Source: Streptomyces sp. CB02261 (GTDB lineage: Bacteria; Actinomycetota; Actinomycetes; Streptomycetales; Streptomycetaceae). Taken from it: a stretch of DNA of 64,000 nucleotides. The notes under the pieces are model-generated. The model was not told the origin of the DNA and did not search any database. It was given only the letters and a program-made list of their open reading frames with translations. Positions 42,870 through 51,092 of this stretch are shown piece by piece (the stretch's first letter is position 1; each line of letters begins with the position of its first letter). The stretch covers positions 507,420 through 571,419 of the forward strand of contig NZ_LIVX01000002.1 of assembly GCF_001905665.1 (NCBI RefSeq). The letters run 5' to 3'. Position numbers and translations under genes: made by a program.

Positions 42870-42985
42870 CTTTTGAAGGGTAGGCCTTCAGACAGGTCAA
42901 CTGCCCGTTGATCACGAAAAGTTCAACCCGTTAGGGGAAAGAAACTCCGTTCACCAGGCATGAAGGCCGCTCCATGTGGGTAGGG

Positions 42986-44137
42986 TCACCCGAATCCGAG
43001 CCGGTCGGCGGGGCTCGCCGCCCGTGCGGTGAGCCGGTCGACCTCGAGGGCGGCGGTGCCCGCCACGCCGGACAGAAAGCCCTGCGCGCGCGGTGAGGCG
43101 CTCCCCCGCAGCCACTCCGGCGCGATCTCGCAGACCGCGACCCGCACCCCGGTCCCGGCGAGGGCGAGCGGCAGGGTGTGCACCACCGTGGACGGGAAGC
43201 TGACGATCGTCCGGCCCACGGGGCCCCGGCGGGCGATCAGCTCCAGCGGCAGCTCGGGCCGGACCACCTGGAGCCCGGTCTCGACCGCGATCCGGTGCAG
43301 CTTCTCGGCGCTCTCCCTGCGGTGCGCGAAGTAGCGGGTGGCGCCGTGGGTGCGGGCGAGCTCCCCCACCACCCGGTCGTAGTGGCCCGCGTCGACCACG
43401 CCCGTCTCGACGAGCGAGGTGCCCACCAGGTCCGCGCCGCCCGTGAGCAGCGGCGGGCCGAACCGGGTGCGGGTCCAGGCGAAGGAGTTCTCGGTGACCT
43501 CGATGCCCTCGGGGGCCTCGACGGGCAGCGAGGTGAAGATCTCGACCGTACGGCCGCGGGCCGGGGCGAGGCGCCGCCGGGCGAGGGAGGTCACCGGGGC
43601 GAGGACCAGCTCGCGCGGCCCGAGGCGGCCCTTGCGGTGCCAGCGCACCAGGCGCTCGCCGCGGCCGATCTGGGCGGCGAACTCCATGGTCGCGGTGCCG
43701 TCGTCGACCACCGTCAGGTGCCGGGGGCCGAACAGGGTCAGGAGCAGTTGGACGTACCGGGAGAACGGGTCCCCGATGATCACCCGCTCCGCCGAGCGCA
43801 GCGGCCGGGCGAGCTGCCTCAGGGTGCGGACGAGCGAGCCCCGGCCGCCGCGGGCCTCCTGCCAGTGGACGGTGACGCCCTCGTCGCGGGCCAGCTGGGC
43901 CATCCGGCGCAGCTGGCCACGCGACATGGGGTCGGTCGGCGAGAGGACGACGACCGTGAGGGGCGGGGTGGCGTCCGCCGCACCGGGCGCGCCGGCGGGC
44001 GGGGTGACATCCGCCGCGCCGGGCGCGCCCGGCGGCGCGGTGCGGGGCGCGTCCGGGGCGGCTGCCCGGGTGTGCGCCCATTCCAGGACGTTGAGGAGCT
44101 GGACCGGGCTCTCGACGAACGCCAGCTGCCCGGTCAT
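42986..44137 (-). CDS. GT52/polysialyltransferase-like glycosyltransferase
   Basis: 383 residues. The N-terminal LAFVESPVQLLNVLEWAH matches the opening of GT52 and capsular sialyltransferases, and motifs D-D-G (VVDDGTATMEFA), H-R (FAHRRESAEKLHRI, in place of the HP motif) and S-T (FPSTVVHTLPLAL) follow in the order known for bacterial polysialyltransferases. A Gly/Ala/Pro insertion after residue 24 contains a short duplication (PPGAPGAAD). It probably uses the CMP-nonulosonate made by the neighbour. ATG 44137 overlaps the NeuB stop by 4 bp; the last gene of a four-gene operon. Confidence 0.78.
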   Translation of the reverse strand: MTGQLAFVESPVQLLNVLEWAHTRAAAPDAPRTAPPGAPGAADVTPPAGAPGAADATPPLTVVVLSPTDPMSRGQLRRMAQLARDEGVTVHWQEARGGRGSLVRTLRQLARPLRSAERVIIGDPFSRYVQLLLTLFGPRHLTVVDDGTATMEFAAQIGRGERLVRWHRKGRLGPRELVLAPVTSLARRRLAPARGRTVEIFTSLPVEAPEGIEVTENSFAWTRTRFGPPLLTGGADLVGTSLVETGVVDAGHYDRVVGELARTHGATRYFAHRRESAEKLHRIAVETGLQVVRPELPLELIARRGPVGRTIVSFPSTVVHTLPLALAGTGVRVAVCEIAPEWLRGSASPRAQGFLSGVAGTAALEVDRLTARAASPADRLGFG

Positions 44138-45027
44138 GCGGCGACGAGCCCCTGGACCCGGCGGAGCTTCTTCATCGGGCCGAGCTCCGACTCGTAGACC
44201 TTCTTGACGCCGTCGCCGAGGGCGGCCTCGATGGTGCGGATGTCGCGGACCAGGCGCTGGAGGCCCTGCGGCTCGACGGAGGCGGCCTGGTCGGAGCCCC
44301 ACATGGCGCGGTCGAGGGTGATGTGGCGCTCGACGAAGGTGGCGCCGAGGGCGACGGCCGCGAGGGTGGTCTGGAGGCCGGTCTCGTGGCCGGAGTAGCC
44401 GATCGGGACGTTCGGGTACTCCTCCTGGAGCGTCTGGATCACGCGGAGGTTGAGCTCCTCGGCCTTGGCCGGGTAGGTCGAGGTGGCGTGGCAGAGCAGG
44501 ATGTTGTCGCTGCCGAGGACCTCGACGGCGTGCCGGATCTGCTTCGGCGTCGACATGCCGGTGGAGAGGATGACCGTACGGCCGGTGGCGCGCAGGGCGC
44601 GCAGCAGCTCGTCGTCGGTGAGGGAGGCGGAGGCGACCTTGTGGGCGGGGACGTCGAACTTCTCCAGGAAGGCGACGGCCTCGGTGTCCCACGGGGAGGC
44701 GAACCAGTCGATGCCGCGCTTCCTGCAGTGCTCGTCGATGGCGCGGTACTGGGTCTCGTCGAACTCGACGCGGTGGCGGTAGTCGATGTACGTCATCCGG
44801 CCCCAGGGGGTGTCGCGCTCGATGTCCCACTGGTCGCGGGGGGTGCAGATCTCGGGGGTGCGCTTCTGGAACTTGACGGCGTCGCAGCCGGCTTCGGCGG
44901 CCACGTCGATGAGGGCGAAGGCGTTGTCGAGGTCACCGTTGTGGTTGATGCCGATCTCGCCCGTGATGTAGACGGAGTGGCCCGGGCCTGCGGTCTTGTC
45001 GCCGAGGGTGCGGAGGCGGCTGTTCAT
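44134..45027 (-). CDS. neuB: Nonulosonic acid synthase (NeuB family), short form
   Basis: 297 residues of the NeuB TIM barrel: YITGEIGINHNGDLDNAFALIDVAAEAGCDAVKFQKR, FASPWDTEAVAFLE, ILLCHATSTYPA, IGYSGHETG and FVERHITLDRAMWGSD with the Mn2+-binding histidines. It condenses PEP with a hexose or N-acylhexosamine (phosphate) to a nine-carbon 2-keto-3-deoxy acid. Typical NeuB has about 350 residues with a C-terminal SAF (antifreeze-like) domain; here the chain ends at the barrel (ELGPMKKLRRVQGLVAA). Mammalian-type and Kdn-type synthases that work on mannose-6-phosphate are also expected to have SAF, so its absence is unusual. ATG 45027. Confidence 0.88.
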   Translation of the reverse strand: MNSRLRTLGDKTAGPGHSVYITGEIGINHNGDLDNAFALIDVAAEAGCDAVKFQKRTPEICTPRDQWDIERDTPWGRMTYIDYRHRVEFDETQYRAIDEHCRKRGIDWFASPWDTEAVAFLEKFDVPAHKVASASLTDDELLRALRATGRTVILSTGMSTPKQIRHAVEVLGSDNILLCHATSTYPAKAEELNLRVIQTLQEEYPNVPIGYSGHETGLQTTLAAVALGATFVERHITLDRAMWGSDQAASVEPQGLQRLVRDIRTIEAALGDGVKKVYESELGPMKKLRRVQGLVAA

Positions 45028-45038
45028 GGTGCTGATCC

Positions 45039-46304
45039 TTAGGATTCGGGGGTGTTGAGCTCGGGTCCGAGGAGCCAGGCGGCGATCTCGCGGATCGCTC
45101 CGGAGCCGCCCGGGGTGACGGTGACCGCGCGGGCCGCGGCCCGTACGGAGTCGTGGGCGCTGCTCACCGCGACGGGCCAGCCGACGAGGTGGAAGCAGGG
45201 CAGGTCGTTGACGTCGTTTCCGGCGTAGAGCACGCGCTGCGGGTCGATGCCCTCGGCGTCGCACCACTCCTTGAGCGCCCGGTCCTTGCGGTCGATGCCG
45301 TGCAGGACGGGGATCTTGAGCTTGCGGGCGCGGGCGGCGACGACGGCGTTCTGCTCGGTGGAGAGGATGAGGACGGGGAGGCCGGCGCGGCGCAGGGCGG
45401 CGATGCCGAGGCCGTCGCCGCGGTGCGCGGAGACGAACTCGCGGCCGTCGGCGTCGAGGTGGACCCGGTCGTCGGTCTGGGTGCCGTCGAAGTCGAGGAC
45501 CACGGCGTCGATGTCGGCGAAGCCGGGCGTGGCCGGGGTGTCGAGGAGCGGGGCGAGGGCGCGGGCGCGGGCCAGGTCGTGCGGGTCGTCGATCTCCAGG
45601 ACCCGGGCGGGGTCGGTGACGACGAGCGCGGTGCGGCCGAAGAAGCGGTGCCCGTGGGTGCGGAACCCGGCCGCGTCCATGGCGTAGACGGCGCCGGTCT
45701 CCAGGTACTCCGGCTCCCGGTCCTGGCGGCGGGGGCGGTGCGCCTTGTCGTGGTTGACGCCGGTGGCGCCGTCCTCGACCGTGTCGCGCCAGAGGAAGCC
45801 GTGGGTGGGGGCCGCGGTGAAGGCCGTGTCGGCGGCGCCGGAGGTGACGCGCTCGGCGGTCTCGGCGACCTCCGCGGAGGTGAGGAAGGGGCTCGTGCAC
45901 TGGACCAGGAGGACCACGTCGGCCGGGCGGCCGTGGGTGGCCTCGAAGGCGTCCATGGCGTGCAGGACGGCCGCCTCGCTGCTGGCGGTGTCGCCCGCGA
46001 TCTCGGCGGGCCGGCGCACGGCCTCGGCGCCCGCGGTGCGGGCGGCGGCCGCGATGGCGGCGTCGTCGGTGGAGACCACGACGTGGGTGACGGGCCGGGC
46101 GCCGAGGCAGGCGTGCACGGCGCGGGACACCAGGGGGACGCCGGCCACCGGGGCGAGGTTCTTGGCGGGGACCCCCTTGGAGCCGCCCCGCGCGGGGATC
46201 ACGGCGAGCACGGTGACGGGTTCCGTGGGCGGCTGAGCGGCCCTCGGGCGCGTGGCGGCGGGCTCCGTGGCCGGCTGCGCGGTCGGCCGGGCGGTGGCGG
46301 TCAT
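45039..46304 (-). CDS. CMP-nonulosonate synthetase fused to HAD phosphatase
   Basis: 421 residues. An Ala/Pro/Thr-rich N-terminal 30 residues precede a cytidylyltransferase domain with VLAVIPARGGSKGVPAKNLAPVAGVPL (about 32-58), VVSTDDAAIAAAA, VLLVQCTSPFLTSAEV and an LEIDDPHDL end. From about residue 265 a KdsC-like HAD domain begins: VVLDFDGTQTDDRV (motif I), LSTEQNAVVAARARKL, and GNDVNDLPCF (motif IV). The fusion recalls vertebrate CMP-sialate synthetase. It could dephosphorylate Kdn-9-phosphate and activate the product in one protein. Start ATG overlaps the previous stop (TGATG). Confidence 0.9.
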   Translation of the reverse strand: MTATARPTAQPATEPAATRPRAAQPPTEPVTVLAVIPARGGSKGVPAKNLAPVAGVPLVSRAVHACLGARPVTHVVVSTDDAAIAAAARTAGAEAVRRPAEIAGDTASSEAAVLHAMDAFEATHGRPADVVLLVQCTSPFLTSAEVAETAERVTSGAADTAFTAAPTHGFLWRDTVEDGATGVNHDKAHRPRRQDREPEYLETGAVYAMDAAGFRTHGHRFFGRTALVVTDPARVLEIDDPHDLARARALAPLLDTPATPGFADIDAVVLDFDGTQTDDRVHLDADGREFVSAHRGDGLGIAALRRAGLPVLILSTEQNAVVAARARKLKIPVLHGIDRKDRALKEWCDAEGIDPQRVLYAGNDVNDLPCFHLVGWPVAVSSAHDSVRAAARAVTVTPGGSGAIREIAAWLLGPELNTPES

Positions 46305-47593
46305 CAGAGTTCTCCCAGGCGGCGGATGACGGGGGCGACGCGTTGCACGCCGTGGCGGTACGCGCCCCGCGCGGCCTCCCGGACGATCCGGCGCAGGCCG
46401 CTCTCGCGGGGCTCCGACGCGGTGACGTCCAGGCGGTGGCGGGCGAGGATCCCGGGCAGGTAGCCGGGGGCCGTCTCCGCGGTGTAGTAGGGGGCGATCG
46501 GGGGCAGCGCCGGAAGCGCCAGGAGTTCGGCGACCCGGTCACGGGCCGCGTCGAAGGCGCGCTCGTACGAGCCGTCGGAGGCGACGCCCTGCCGTGAGAG
46601 CCAGGTCTCGTCGGGGGTCGGGACGAGCCCCTTGTCGAGCCGGTCGAAGGAGGCCAGCAGGCCCGAACCGACGAAGTGGTGGTTGCCGAGCGCCTCCCGG
46701 ACCCCGAGGTCGGTGAGGATCGCGGTGGGGATCCGGCGGTGCAGCGCTTCGAGCGCGGCCGTGGAGGAGACGGTGACCAGGAGGTCGGTGCGGTCGAGGA
46801 CCTCGCCCATGTGTCCGTACACCAGACGGAAGTTGGCGGGCGGGTCCAGCTCGCGGACCAGCTTCTGGAAGGGGAACTCCTCCAGGTGCGTGGTGTGCTC
46901 GCCCGGCTTCGAGCGGAGCTTGAGGAGCACCTCGCGGCCCGGGTGGAGGCGGGCGTGGGATATGAGCCGCCGCAGCACGTGGGCGCGTTCCGCCCGGGTG
47001 GCGGGCACGGACGGCTGGGCGGCGAAGACCAGGGTGTCGCGGCCGGCCTCGGGGGCGTACGGCGCACCGCCCAGGAACGGCAGCGCGGCCTCCACGACCG
47101 ACTCGGCCCCGGCGCCCACCCCCTCGTACACGGCGCGGAAGCGTTCGGCGTCGTGGCGGGAGTTGGCGAGGACGACATCGGCGCCGTGGCGCAGCAGCAG
47201 GCCGTCGGTGAGCTTCTCGTAGACGACACCGACGTAGCCGGTGACGATCACCGGGCGCCGCTCGGGGCCGAGGTCGGCCAGGCCCTGGAGGACGGCCCGG
47301 ACGGTGCCGCCGACGAGGGCGAGGACGACGACGTCGTACCCCTCGCCGCGCGCCTCCGCGTCCCGTACCGCACGCAGGAACTCCGCGCCCGTCACCTCGC
47401 GCGGGGCGGTCGTGGACACCCCTGTCTCGGCGAGCTGGCGCGCGGTGGGCGTCGCCCGTCCGCGCAGGACGAATCCGGTGGGTTCGGCGGTCGCCGTGGT
47501 GATGCGGCGCGCGGTGAGGGCGCCCCATTTCCACCGGGTGTCGGAATCGGCGAGTACGGCGACCCGTACCGCTTCTCTGTTGCTTCCTTGCAC
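46304..47593 (-). CDS. GT-B-like glycosyltransferase of the nonulosonate cluster
   Basis: 429 residues from GTG 47593. The N-terminus VRVAVLADSDTRWKWGALTARRI matches what I remember as DUF6716 putative glycosyltransferases. Later motifs LKLRSKPGEHTTH and VTVSSTAALEALHRRIPTAILTDLGV resemble the KPH and S-S/T motifs of polysialyl- and capsule transferases. First gene of the minus-strand operon, just inside the divergent promoter. Role in acceptor priming or in the second sugar of the polymer is possible. Confidence 0.7.
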   Translation of the reverse strand: MQGSNREAVRVAVLADSDTRWKWGALTARRITTATAEPTGFVLRGRATPTARQLAETGVSTTAPREVTGAEFLRAVRDAEARGEGYDVVVLALVGGTVRAVLQGLADLGPERRPVIVTGYVGVVYEKLTDGLLLRHGADVVLANSRHDAERFRAVYEGVGAGAESVVEAALPFLGGAPYAPEAGRDTLVFAAQPSVPATRAERAHVLRRLISHARLHPGREVLLKLRSKPGEHTTHLEEFPFQKLVRELDPPANFRLVYGHMGEVLDRTDLLVTVSSTAALEALHRRIPTAILTDLGVREALGNHHFVGSGLLASFDRLDKGLVPTPDETWLSRQGVASDGSYERAFDAARDRVAELLALPALPPIAPYYTAETAPGYLPGILARHRLDVTASEPRESGLRRIVREAARGAYRHGVQRVAPVIRRLGEL

Positions 47594-47812
47594 GCCGAGG
47601 ACGCTAGAAGGGCATTCCGCTTTCCGGCCCAACTGGACCACAACAACCGGTGAACAGACCCTCTCCGCCTGTTGAAGTGGGTCGGGATCCGGACGGGAAA
47701 AGGCCGGATCGGCCCGCGGGGAAGGGCGGTTAATCGTCCCGCCGCTTGGTGTTCACCGAACAGCTTCCCACCGGTCCATGGGAATGCCGGGGCGGCGCCT
47801 AGCGTCGGCCGC
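47594..47812. promoter_or_regulatory. Divergent promoter region of the nonulosonate cluster
   Basis: 219 bp between opposing first genes. It holds CGGTGAACA at 47648-47656 and its exact inverse TGTTCACCG at 47750-47758, one toward each gene. The interval has a lower GC content than the genes. No ORF is supported. Confidence 0.5.
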
Positions 47813-48841
47813 GTGGTCAAGCTCTCCGTCGTCGTGCCGTTCTTCAACGTGCAGACATACGCCCCCGACACCCTCACGAGCCTGCGGGCCAACGCCCGCG
47901 AGGACTTCGAGTTCCTGCTCGTCGACGACTGCTCGTCGGACGGGACTCCCGGACTCCTCGAACGGGCCGCGCGCGAGATCCCGGGTGCCGTCCTGATCAG
48001 GCACGAGCACAACGGGGGCCTCGCCACCGCCCGGAACACCGGTCTCGACGCCGCCCGCGGCACCTACGTCACCTTCCTCGACGGGGACGACTGGCTCGCC
48101 CCCGGCTACTACTCCCGCCTGGTCGCGGCCGCCGAGGACCTCGGCTGCGACTTCCTCCGCACCGACCACGTCTCCGTCACCGGGCGGAACCGCGGCATCC
48201 GCCGGGCGCCCGTCCCCCGGCGCGGCGAGGTGCTGAACCCGCGGGACGCGATCCTGCCGGCGCACCGGACGACCTCGGTCGACTACCCGTACGCCTGGGC
48301 GGGGATCTACCACCGGCGACTCCTGGACCGCGGCCTCCTGCACTTCACGCACGGCCTGCGGACGGCCGAGGACCGGCCGTGGATCTGGAGACTGCACCGC
48401 GAGGCGGAATCGTTCGCCGCGATCGGTGAACTCGGCGTCTTCTACCGGCGCGGGGTCGCCACTTCGCTCACCCAGATCGGCGATGTACGGCAATTGGATT
48501 TCATCCGCGCATTCGACCAGGTGATCGAGGAAACGGCGAAGGACGCGGACGCGGACCTTCTTCTTCCCAAGGCCGTCCGCACCTATTGCGCGGTGATCTC
48601 CCATCACATCGGTTCGATCGACAAATTCGAACCGGAGGTGGCCCGCCAATTGAAGGCGATGAGCGCGGGCGCGTTGCGGCGGATGCCGCAGACGGTCCTC
48701 GACGAGGCCCTCGCGGCGATGGGCGGGGACCGCGCGACGATGCTGCGCAGACTGCGCCGCCGCCGCCCGGCGCCACCGCCGGCCCCGGGCGCGGGCCCGG
48801 GTGCCGGTGCCGGCGCGGCCTCCGCGGAGGTGGCCGCGTGA
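47813..48841 (+). CDS. GT2-family glycosyltransferase
   Basis: 342 residues. The GT-A fold begins immediately: LSVVVPFFNVQTYAPDTLTSLRANAREDFEFLLVDDCSSDGTPGLLE with the first acidic motif, LIRHEHNGGLATARNTGLDAARG and the DXD-type YVTFLDGDDWLAPGYY. Residues after about 310 form an Ala/Pro/Gly-rich tail. It resembles wall teichoic/polysaccharide GT2 enzymes. GTG 47813 is the only start that retains the first strand. It overlaps the next gene by 4 bp. Confidence 0.88.
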   Translation: MVKLSVVVPFFNVQTYAPDTLTSLRANAREDFEFLLVDDCSSDGTPGLLERAAREIPGAVLIRHEHNGGLATARNTGLDAARGTYVTFLDGDDWLAPGYYSRLVAAAEDLGCDFLRTDHVSVTGRNRGIRRAPVPRRGEVLNPRDAILPAHRTTSVDYPYAWAGIYHRRLLDRGLLHFTHGLRTAEDRPWIWRLHREAESFAAIGELGVFYRRGVATSLTQIGDVRQLDFIRAFDQVIEETAKDADADLLLPKAVRTYCAVISHHIGSIDKFEPEVARQLKAMSAGALRRMPQTVLDEALAAMGGDRATMLRRLRRRRPAPPPAPGAGPGAGAGAASAEVAA

Positions 48842-50175
48842 GCGCCCGCCGGACCACCCAGATCTTCTGCGCCTCCACCCTCTACGGGGCGGTGACGCTC
48901 GCCGCCGCCGTGGACAGCGGCTGCTTCGGCACCGCCGACCGCCGGATCCTCCTCGTCACCAACAACGCGGCCGTGCCCGAGACCACCCCGGCCCTCGACG
49001 AGGCCGAGGGCTTCGACCGGCTGCGCGCCCGCTTCGACTCCGTGCTGTCCTGGAACGAGACGATCTCCCCGCTCCACCCGGGCGGCTGGATCCCGCGCCC
49101 GAGCGATCTGCCGCTGCTCCAGCGCCATCTGCGCAAGCTCTGGGACCTGGGCGACGACCGCGTCGAACTCGCCCTGGAGTCGATCCAGGTGACGCCCGCG
49201 CTCGCCATCGCCCAGCTGCTGCCCGACGCGCCGATCACGGTGTACGCGGACGGGCTGATGAGCTACGGGCCGACCCGGAACAAGATCGATCCGCTGATCG
49301 GCGGCCGGGTCGGCCGGCTGCTCCACCTGGACCTCGTCACCGGCCTCTCGCCGCTGCTGCTCGCCGAGTTCGGGGCCGTGCCGGAGGCCGTACCGACGGA
49401 GGCGTTCACCCAGGTCGTCGAGGAACTCGCGGGCTCCGGGGCGGCCGGGTCGCACGGGGACGGGCCCGCCCTGCTCCTCGGCCAGTACCTGGCGGCGCTC
49501 AACCTGCTGACCGCCGCGGAGGAGGAGGAGCTGCACCTGCGGATGGTCAGGGGCGCGGTCGCCCGAGGCCACCGGCGGCTCGTCTTCAAGCCGCATCCGA
49601 CGGCGCCCGACGCCTGGTCGCGGACGCTGGTGCGCGAGGCGGAGGAACTCGGCGCCGAACTGACCGTCGAGCACCGGCCGGTACTGGCCGAGGTCCTCTA
49701 CGGCGAGCTGCGGCCCGCGCTCGTCGTCGGCTGCTTCTCCACGGCGCTGCTGACCGCGCGGACGTTCTACGGGCTGCCGGTCGCCCGGGTCGGCACGGAC
49801 ACCCTCCTCGAACGGCTCGCCCCGTTCCAGAACAGCAACCGCATCCCGCTGACCGTCGTGGACGCCGTCGTACCGCCCCTGGAGGACGGCACCGGCGACG
49901 GCGGTGCGCCGGTCGGTGACGCGGTGACCACGGAGCAGCTGAACGACCTGGTCGCGGCCGTCGGCTTCGCGATGCAGCCGAAGATCCGGCCGGAGCTGCG
50001 GGAGCCGGCGGTACGGCACCTCTCGGGCCCGCTCGCCGAGCGCACCCGGCACCACTTCACCCGCCGCCGCCTCACCGTCCTCGACCTGCCCGGCGGGCTC
50101 CCGCTCCCCCGGCACCCGAGGGTCCGCCACCTGGCGCGGCGCGCGCTGCGGCTGCGCAAGGCGCTGAAGCGGTAG
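48838..50175 (+). CDS. Alpha-2,8-polysialyltransferase-like enzyme
   Basis: 445 residues from GTG 48838. Motifs in order: STLYGAVTLAAAVDSG opening, A-D-G (VYADGLMSYGPTRN), HP (RRLVFKPHPTAPDAW) and S-T (VVGCFSTALLTARTFYG), the three motifs shared by bacterial polysialyltransferases. The final 50 residues are basic, suited to peripheral membrane binding. It would polymerise nonulosonic acid from the CMP donor at the cytoplasmic face. Its GT2 partner may supply the acceptor or a second sugar. Confidence 0.82.
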   Translation: MSARRTTQIFCASTLYGAVTLAAAVDSGCFGTADRRILLVTNNAAVPETTPALDEAEGFDRLRARFDSVLSWNETISPLHPGGWIPRPSDLPLLQRHLRKLWDLGDDRVELALESIQVTPALAIAQLLPDAPITVYADGLMSYGPTRNKIDPLIGGRVGRLLHLDLVTGLSPLLLAEFGAVPEAVPTEAFTQVVEELAGSGAAGSHGDGPALLLGQYLAALNLLTAAEEEELHLRMVRGAVARGHRRLVFKPHPTAPDAWSRTLVREAEELGAELTVEHRPVLAEVLYGELRPALVVGCFSTALLTARTFYGLPVARVGTDTLLERLAPFQNSNRIPLTVVDAVVPPLEDGTGDGGAPVGDAVTTEQLNDLVAAVGFAMQPKIRPELREPAVRHLSGPLAERTRHHFTRRRLTVLDLPGGLPLPRHPRVRHLARRALRLRKALKR

Positions 50176-50185
50176 CGGGGGACGC

Positions 50186-50219
50186 CCGCGGGGCCCGGGA
50201 CGGGTCCCGGGCCCCGCGG
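50186..50219. terminator. Perfect 15-bp bidirectional terminator
   Basis: CCGCGGGGCCCGGGA (50186-50200) pairs completely with 50205-50219 around CGGG. It lies between converging polysialyltransferase-like and merR genes. Confidence 0.9.
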
Positions 50220-50230
50220 CGGACGCGCGC

Positions 50231-51052
50231 TCAGGCGCGGACGATCGCCTCCTGGAGCTCCGTGACCCACTGCGCGCGGTCCTCCGGGCACTCCAGGTAC
50301 AGCTCACGGGCGTAGCGCCGCGACCGGTAGCCGTTGGCCTCGATCCAGCGGGCCAGGGTCTGCGCGGTCGGCAGGACGGTGTCCATCGAGCCCCGGTGGA
50401 CGACGGTCGCCGCCTCGTCGATGCCGGGCAGGACGTGCACCTCGACGCCCTCCACGGCCGTCCCCTCGGGGACCGTCACGCAGGCGTGCACGACGACCGA
50501 GCCGTCGCCCCTGCCCGCGTCCTCGTAGTACGCGATCCCCGGGCCGGACCCGGTGACCCCCGCGGCCTCGAGCCGGCCGCACAGCTCGTCGTACAGCGGG
50601 CCGATGACCGGCCCGATGTCGTGCGGGCCGAAGCTCGCGGCGACCGCGCTCAGCTCGGCGACGCGGACGGCGGGGATCTTCTTGACGACGACGTCCTGGG
50701 TGGACATGCGTCCCTCGCTCTCGATGGCTCGGAGCCGCGCGCCGACCTGGACGAGCCGGGCCCGCGCCTCCACCAGGGCCGCTTCCAGCTCGGCGTGGCG
50801 CAGGCGCAGCATCTCCCGCAGCCCGTCCGCGTCGATCTGCTCGTCGAGGATGGCGCCCACCTCTCCGAGGGTGAAGCCGAGGTCCTTGAGCGCGATGACA
50901 CGGTTGAGCCGGGCGAGCTGGTCCGCCTCGTAGAAGCGGTAGCCGCTGTGCGGGTCGACGTGGGCCGGGCGCAGCAGTCCGATGGCGTCGTAGTGGCGCA
51001 GCATCCGGACCGACACCCGCCCGTGCCGGGCGAAGTCTCCGATGGTGAACAT
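50231..51052 (-). CDS. MerR-family regulator with GyrI-like ligand domain
   Basis: 273 residues. The winged helix MFTIGDFARHGRVSVRMLRHYDAIGLLRPAHVDPHSGYRFYEADQL is classic MerR, then a coiled dimerisation helix (about 75-118), then a GyrI/SOUL-like effector-binding domain with VRVAELSAVAASFGPHDIGPVIGPLYDELC and the terminal YRSRRYARELYLEC. This resembles BmrR/TipA-like multidrug sensors, which activate their own promoters when bound to ligand. ATG 51052. Confidence 0.9.
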   Translation of the reverse strand: MFTIGDFARHGRVSVRMLRHYDAIGLLRPAHVDPHSGYRFYEADQLARLNRVIALKDLGFTLGEVGAILDEQIDADGLREMLRLRHAELEAALVEARARLVQVGARLRAIESEGRMSTQDVVVKKIPAVRVAELSAVAASFGPHDIGPVIGPLYDELCGRLEAAGVTGSGPGIAYYEDAGRGDGSVVVHACVTVPEGTAVEGVEVHVLPGIDEAATVVHRGSMDTVLPTAQTLARWIEANGYRSRRYARELYLECPEDRAQWVTELQEAIVRA

Positions 51053-51061
51053 GACGCCCCT

Positions 51062-51092
51062 ACGGAACGGGCTCACACGGTGTGAGGGTCAA
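51062..51092 (-). promoter_or_regulatory. MerR-type self-promoter of the merR gene
   Basis: On the minus strand, TTGACC (51092-51087) is followed by a 15-bp dyad CTCACACCGTGTGAG (51086-51072), and TTCCGT (51067-51062) lies at a 19-bp spacing. The long spacer with a dyad in it is the normal MerR-activated geometry. Confidence 0.6.

Noticed and set aside
42986..44830. 614-residue frame ending in the GT52-like enzyme
   Set aside because: The first 231 residues are out-of-frame NeuB; the real start is ATG 44137 overlapping the NeuB stop.
44134..47229. 1031-residue continuous frame ending in NeuB
   Set aside because: Only the last 297 residues are NeuB. The upstream part is an out-of-frame reading of two genuine genes, with Arg/Pro-rich composition.
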